Origin: an uncultured Cloacibacillus sp.
GTDB lineage: Bacteria > Synergistota > Synergistia > Synergistales > Synergistaceae
Reading direction: 5' to 3'
NCBI GenBank assembly: GCA_900545755.1
Contig: URAG01000065.1
Coordinates: 1 to 12,599, forward strand
Length of the DNA: 12,599 bases
The notes under the pieces were generated by a model. It was not told the DNA's origin, did no database searches, and saw nothing but the letters and a program-made list of their open reading frames with translations. Position 1 is the stretch's first letter; each line of letters begins with the position of its first letter. The translations under genes and the position numbers were made by a program. Shown here piece after piece: positions 9,963 through 12,599 of this stretch.

Positions 9963-11282
9963 TTGCGTAAATTTTTTATCAGAGTTTTCGGATGCCAGAT
10001 GAATTCCTACGACGGGGACAGGCTGCGCACCGCGATGAACCACATGGGGTGGACGGAGTCGGCCGAGGAAGAGGCCGACGTCGTGATGCTCGTGACATGC
10101 AGCATCCGCGAAAAAGCGGAGCAGAAGGCCGCGAGCGAAATAGGGCGCTACGACCTCCAGCGGCGCAGGACGGGCAGGCCAGCCGTCGTCCTTGTAGGCT
10201 GCATGGCGCAGCGCATCGGGCGCGAGATGGCGAAAAAATTCCCATGCGTCAAGCTCGTCTCCGGCCCTCGCCATCTCGGCCTTGTACCGCAGGCCGCGGC
10301 TGAGATCACGCCCGACTGCGCGCCGCGCTTTTTCATGGACGACGACCCACGCGCGCTCATCGACCTTGAAGTCGTGCCGACGGCGCGCACGAATCCTTTT
10401 AAGGCGTACGTTACGATAACCTACGGTTGCGACCGGTTCTGCTCCTACTGCATAGTCCCATATGTGCGCGGCAGGCTCCAGTCACGCGTGCACGAGGACA
10501 TTCTGAACGAAGTGAAGACGCTCATTGCGGGAGGCGCGCGCGAAATTACGCTGCTTGGGCAGAACGTCGACGCCTACGGCAAGGATTTGAAAAACGGCTA
10601 CGGCTTCGCCTCGCTGCTCGCAGATACGGCGGCTCTGCCTGGGCTTGAACGGCTCCGCTTCGCCACCTCGCATCCGAAGGATTTCGACGCCGACATACTC
10701 GACGTGATGCGCGACAACCCGACGATATGCCGCGCGATAAATCTGCCCGTGCAGTCCGGCAGCGACAGGATACTGCGCGAGATGAACCGAGGCTATACCT
10801 CGGGCCAGTATCTCGAACTCGTCGGCAGGATAAAGGCAGCGCTCCCAGACGTGAGCCTGACGACCGACCTTATCGTCGGCTTCCCGGGAGAAACGGAGGA
10901 GGATTTCCGCGATTCGTACCGCCTGCTCGAAACGGTGAAATTCGACATAGTCCACACTGCGGCCTACTCGCCGCGCGAAGGGACGCGCGCGGCCGTGATG
11001 GACGGGCAGATCGACAACCGCGTCAAGGCGGCGCGGCTCAATGAGATGAACGCGCTCCAGGCGTCGATCGCTCGCGGCTCTAACGAACAGTACGTCGGTC
11101 GGGATTTCGAGATACTCGCCGACGGCTGGGCACCGCGCGGCGAAGGCAGGATACAGGGGCGCACGATGACGGACAAGGTCGTCATAATCCCCGGCGATGA
11201 ATCTGATTTCGGCAAGACGATACCCGTTAAGATAACGCGCGCGAGCCACTGGTCGCTCGAGGGCGAGCGGAGGGAGAAATGA
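9963..11282 (+). CDS. miaB: MiaB, tRNA-2-methylthio-N6-dimethylallyladenosine synthase
   Basis: The 439-residue radical SAM methylthiotransferase converts i6A37 to ms2i6A37 in tRNAs that read UNN codons, in the cytoplasm. The N-terminal UPF0004 domain has the three auxiliary-cluster cysteines C11 (VFGCQMN), C46 (LVTCSIR) and C80 (LVGCMAQ). The radical SAM CX3CX2C motif is C156/C160/C163 in YGCDRFCSYCIVPYVRG, followed by NLPVQSGS and DLIVGFPGE blocks. A TRAM RNA-binding domain occupies about 375-435. The sequence around the radical SAM cysteines fits MiaB better than RimO or MtaB. Length is typical. The start is TTG: AAGGAG at 9948-9953 lies 9 bases upstream, and the next in-frame ATG (residue 13) would lose the essential C11. 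The stop overlaps the comEA start as ATGA. The prenyltransferase MiaA is not in this window. Confidence 0.95.
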   Translation: MRKFFIRVFGCQMNSYDGDRLRTAMNHMGWTESAEEEADVVMLVTCSIREKAEQKAASEIGRYDLQRRRTGRPAVVLVGCMAQRIGREMAKKFPCVKLVSGPRHLGLVPQAAAEITPDCAPRFFMDDDPRALIDLEVVPTARTNPFKAYVTITYGCDRFCSYCIVPYVRGRLQSRVHEDILNEVKTLIAGGAREITLLGQNVDAYGKDLKNGYGFASLLADTAALPGLERLRFATSHPKDFDADILDVMRDNPTICRAINLPVQSGSDRILREMNRGYTSGQYLELVGRIKAALPDVSLTTDLIVGFPGETEEDFRDSYRLLETVKFDIVHTAAYSPREGTRAAVMDGQIDNRVKAARLNEMNALQASIARGSNEQYVGRDFEILADGWAPRGEGRIQGRTMTDKVVIIPGDESDFGKTIPVKITRASHWSLEGERREK

Positions 11283-11974
11283 ATTTCCGCGCTTCCGGCA
11301 AACTGCTGACCGCGGCGGGGATTTTGTGCTTTGCCGTCGCCTTTCTGCTGCTGAACTCTTTTAAGGGAGAGTTCGGCAAAGATACGGCGGGGCTCTCGAA
11401 CGAGATGCCGCAGATGGAGGACACGCTCGACGTGACGCCGAGGGCCGCGGCCCCAGCGCAGATCGGGGCGGAGCGCGTGGCCTCCGTAGCGCAGAGCGCG
11501 CCAGCCGCTGCGAAATGGGTCGTCTACGTCACCGGCGCGGTGCGTAATCCAGGCGTTTACGAGATAGCGCCGCAGTCGCGCGTCTACGAAGCGCTGAACG
11601 CCGCGGGCGGATTTTCGTCCGACGCCGACCAGGAGGCTATCAATCTCGCCGCGATGCTGGCGGACGGCGTTCATATAAAGTTCCCGCGCAAGGGCGAGGC
11701 GGTTCGGCAACCTTCCGCGCCCGCGGCTCAGCCGGCTCGGACCGTTCAGCCTGCGCCGCGCGTGCCTGCCGCCTCGGGCAAAATCAACATAAATACGGCG
11801 AGCCTCGGCGAGCTTGATACTTTGACCGGCATCGGGCCGAAGACGGGGCAGGCGATAATCGACTACCGCGAGGCCAACGGCCCGTTCCGCCGCGCCGAGG
11901 ATCTCATGAAGGTCAAGGGCATCGGCCCGAAAAAATTCGACGCGATAAAGGACGACATAACGATTGGCGGTTAA
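11279..11974 (+). CDS. comEA: ComEA-like membrane-anchored DNA receptor (SLBB + helix-hairpin-helix)
   Basis: The 231-residue protein binds incoming DNA outside the inner membrane during natural transformation and hands it to ComEC. Residues 8-27 form one membrane anchor. After an Ala/Pro-rich spacer comes an SLBB-type domain at about 80-136 (VYVTGAVRNPGVYEI at its start), then a second Ala/Pro/Gln-rich linker (137-166). The ComEA double helix-hairpin-helix DNA-binding domain at 168-231 has NINTAS at 170-175 and the hairpins GIGPKTG (184-190) and GIGPKKF (214-220). This is the long ComEA architecture seen in Firmicutes-type systems, not the short periplasmic form. The ATG overlaps the miaB stop by 4 nt and GGAGG (11269-11273) lies 5 bases upstream, so translation is coupled to miaB. 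Confidence 0.93.
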   Translation: MNFRASGKLLTAAGILCFAVAFLLLNSFKGEFGKDTAGLSNEMPQMEDTLDVTPRAAAPAQIGAERVASVAQSAPAAAKWVVYVTGAVRNPGVYEIAPQSRVYEALNAAGGFSSDADQEAINLAAMLADGVHIKFPRKGEAVRQPSAPAAQPARTVQPAPRVPAASGKININTASLGELDTLTGIGPKTGQAIIDYREANGPFRRAEDLMKVKGIGPKKFDAIKDDITIGG

Positions 11975-12599
11975 GGAGGGGCCGCTCGCCGCGGCGCCCG
12001 CCTTTTTTATATTCGTCTCGCTCTGCGTCTCGATTTTGCTCGGCGTGCGCACCGCCGCGCCCGTTCCCGTAATCGCCGCCGTCTCGGCGCTTTTGTCAGC
12101 CTCGGCGATATTCGCTGGAACGGAGCGCGAGGTTCCAGGATGGCGGCGGATGCTCGCGCTCGTAGTAATTCTTTCCTTAATCCTATCTTTCATATCCGCC
12201 GCGCGGACGCGCGAAACAATTTCGTTTCCGAACAGTTTTGAAAGCCGCGGAAAAATCCTGCTCGCGCGCGAGTGGGGCAAAACGCGCGCATATCTAATAG
12301 AAACGCCCTATGGACGCGCCGCGGCCTATGCACGCGAAAATCTGCGCGATGGCGCGTCCGTTCGGCTGCGCGCCGCGTCGTTCGATTTCAAGCGCGCGGA
12401 AAAGCGCGGCGACTTCGACGAGGCGCTATTCTGGCGCGGGAAGGGCGCTGTCAAAAAACTGGAGCTTTTTGAAATCCGCGAGACGGCCCCGCCTTCGGGG
12501 TTCGCTGCGTGGAGGAACGGCCTCGACGCGCTCTTCCGCGCGCGGCTCATGCCGCTGAGCGCCGCTTACATGTCAGCGCTCACGACGGGGCGCAGGGGC
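11964..12599 (+). CDS. comEC: ComEC/Rec2 DNA uptake channel, N-terminal part (cut by window end)
   Basis: An open frame of 212 codons runs to the right edge without a stop. It shows two or three hydrophobic segments (about 8-28, 31-52 and 62-80), then a soluble region with KRGDFDEALFWRGKGAVKKLE and, near the edge, a segment with PLSAAYMSALTTGRRG. This is the layout of the ComEC N-terminus (DUF4131 region, where FDxxxYLxxxGI-type motifs occur) just before the competence-domain membrane bundle. ComEC forms the inner-membrane channel for single-stranded DNA, and its position right after comEA is the standard order. The start is uncertain. I chose TTG at 11964, overlapping comEA by 11 nt, with AAGGA at 11948-11952 as a weak ribosome site 11 bases upstream. 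Later in-frame TTG (12036) or GTG (12045) would cut into the first membrane segment. The C-terminal metallo-beta-lactamase-like domain, if present, lies outside the window. Confidence 0.85.
   Translation, partial: MAVKEGPLAAAPAFFIFVSLCVSILLGVRTAAPVPVIAAVSALLSASAIFAGTEREVPGWRRMLALVVILSLILSFISAARTRETISFPNSFESRGKILLAREWGKTRAYLIETPYGRAAAYARENLRDGASVRLRAASFDFKRAEKRGDFDEALFWRGKGAVKKLELFEIRETAPPSGFAAWRNGLDALFRARLMPLSAAYMSALTTGRRG
11979..12008 (+). other. terminator-like hairpin with T-tract at the comEA-comEC junction
   Basis: GGG-CCGC (11979-11985) can pair with GCGG-CG-CCC (11991-11999) around a TCGCC loop. This makes 7 pairs with a 2-base bulge, followed after three bases by TTTTTT (12003-12008). 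The hairpin covers part of a strong Shine-Dalgarno-like GGAGGGG (11975-11981) that has no start codon at a normal distance. It may attenuate comEC expression, or it may simply be codons of comEC (the T-run encodes Phe-Phe). Confidence 0.35.

Noticed and set aside
10964..12280. 438-codon open frame on the minus strand opposite miaB, comEA and comEC
   Set aside because: It lies antisense to three genes with clear domains, is Arg-rich and shows no motif; long antisense frames are expected at this GC content.
12272..12558. Small plus-strand frames near the right edge
   Set aside because: They lie inside the comEC frame in other phases and are Arg-rich; comEC has the family-like sequence.

Overview
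The window comes from a GC-rich bacterium and is almost fully coding. It holds seven protein-coding genes, the last cut by the right edge. No rRNA, tRNA, CRISPR array, insertion sequence or phage gene was seen. Codon use combines high GC with frequent ATA (Ile), CTC (Leu) and ACG (Thr). That pattern, AddAB instead of RecBCD, and a miaB-comEA-comEC block remind me of Synergistota (Cloacibacillus/Synergistes-like). This is a low-confidence guess; no gene here fixes the phylum.

Block 1 (about 1-9049, plus strand) is a DNA-repair operon. It starts with a short UvrA-type ATPase that lacks nearly all of the UvrB-binding domain. Twelve bases later comes an AddB-type nuclease subunit, then an AddA-type UvrD-family helicase-nuclease whose start overlaps the addB end by 14 nt. 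The pair should process double-strand ends for recombination. Both subunits carry a complete D-x12-D-x-K nuclease core and a four-cysteine pattern typical of [4Fe-4S] nucleases. The 5' end of uvrA (to roughly position 450-650) uses clearly different codons from the rest of the window, which suggests a recombination or assembly junction inside the gene.

Block 2 (9050-9962) holds a strong bidirectional terminator, one convergent minus-strand gene for a small Sec-exported protein of unknown function, and a 335-bp intergenic region with divergent candidate promoters. A 10-bp inverted repeat brackets the promoter that faces right.

Block 3 (9963-12599, plus strand) is a tightly overlapping set. 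It has miaB (tRNA methylthiotransferase, TTG start), comEA (membrane-anchored SLBB plus helix-hairpin-helix DNA receptor, ATGA overlap) and the N-terminal 212 codons of comEC (DNA uptake channel, probable TTG start overlapping comEA). It joins tRNA modification to natural-transformation machinery in one probable transcript.
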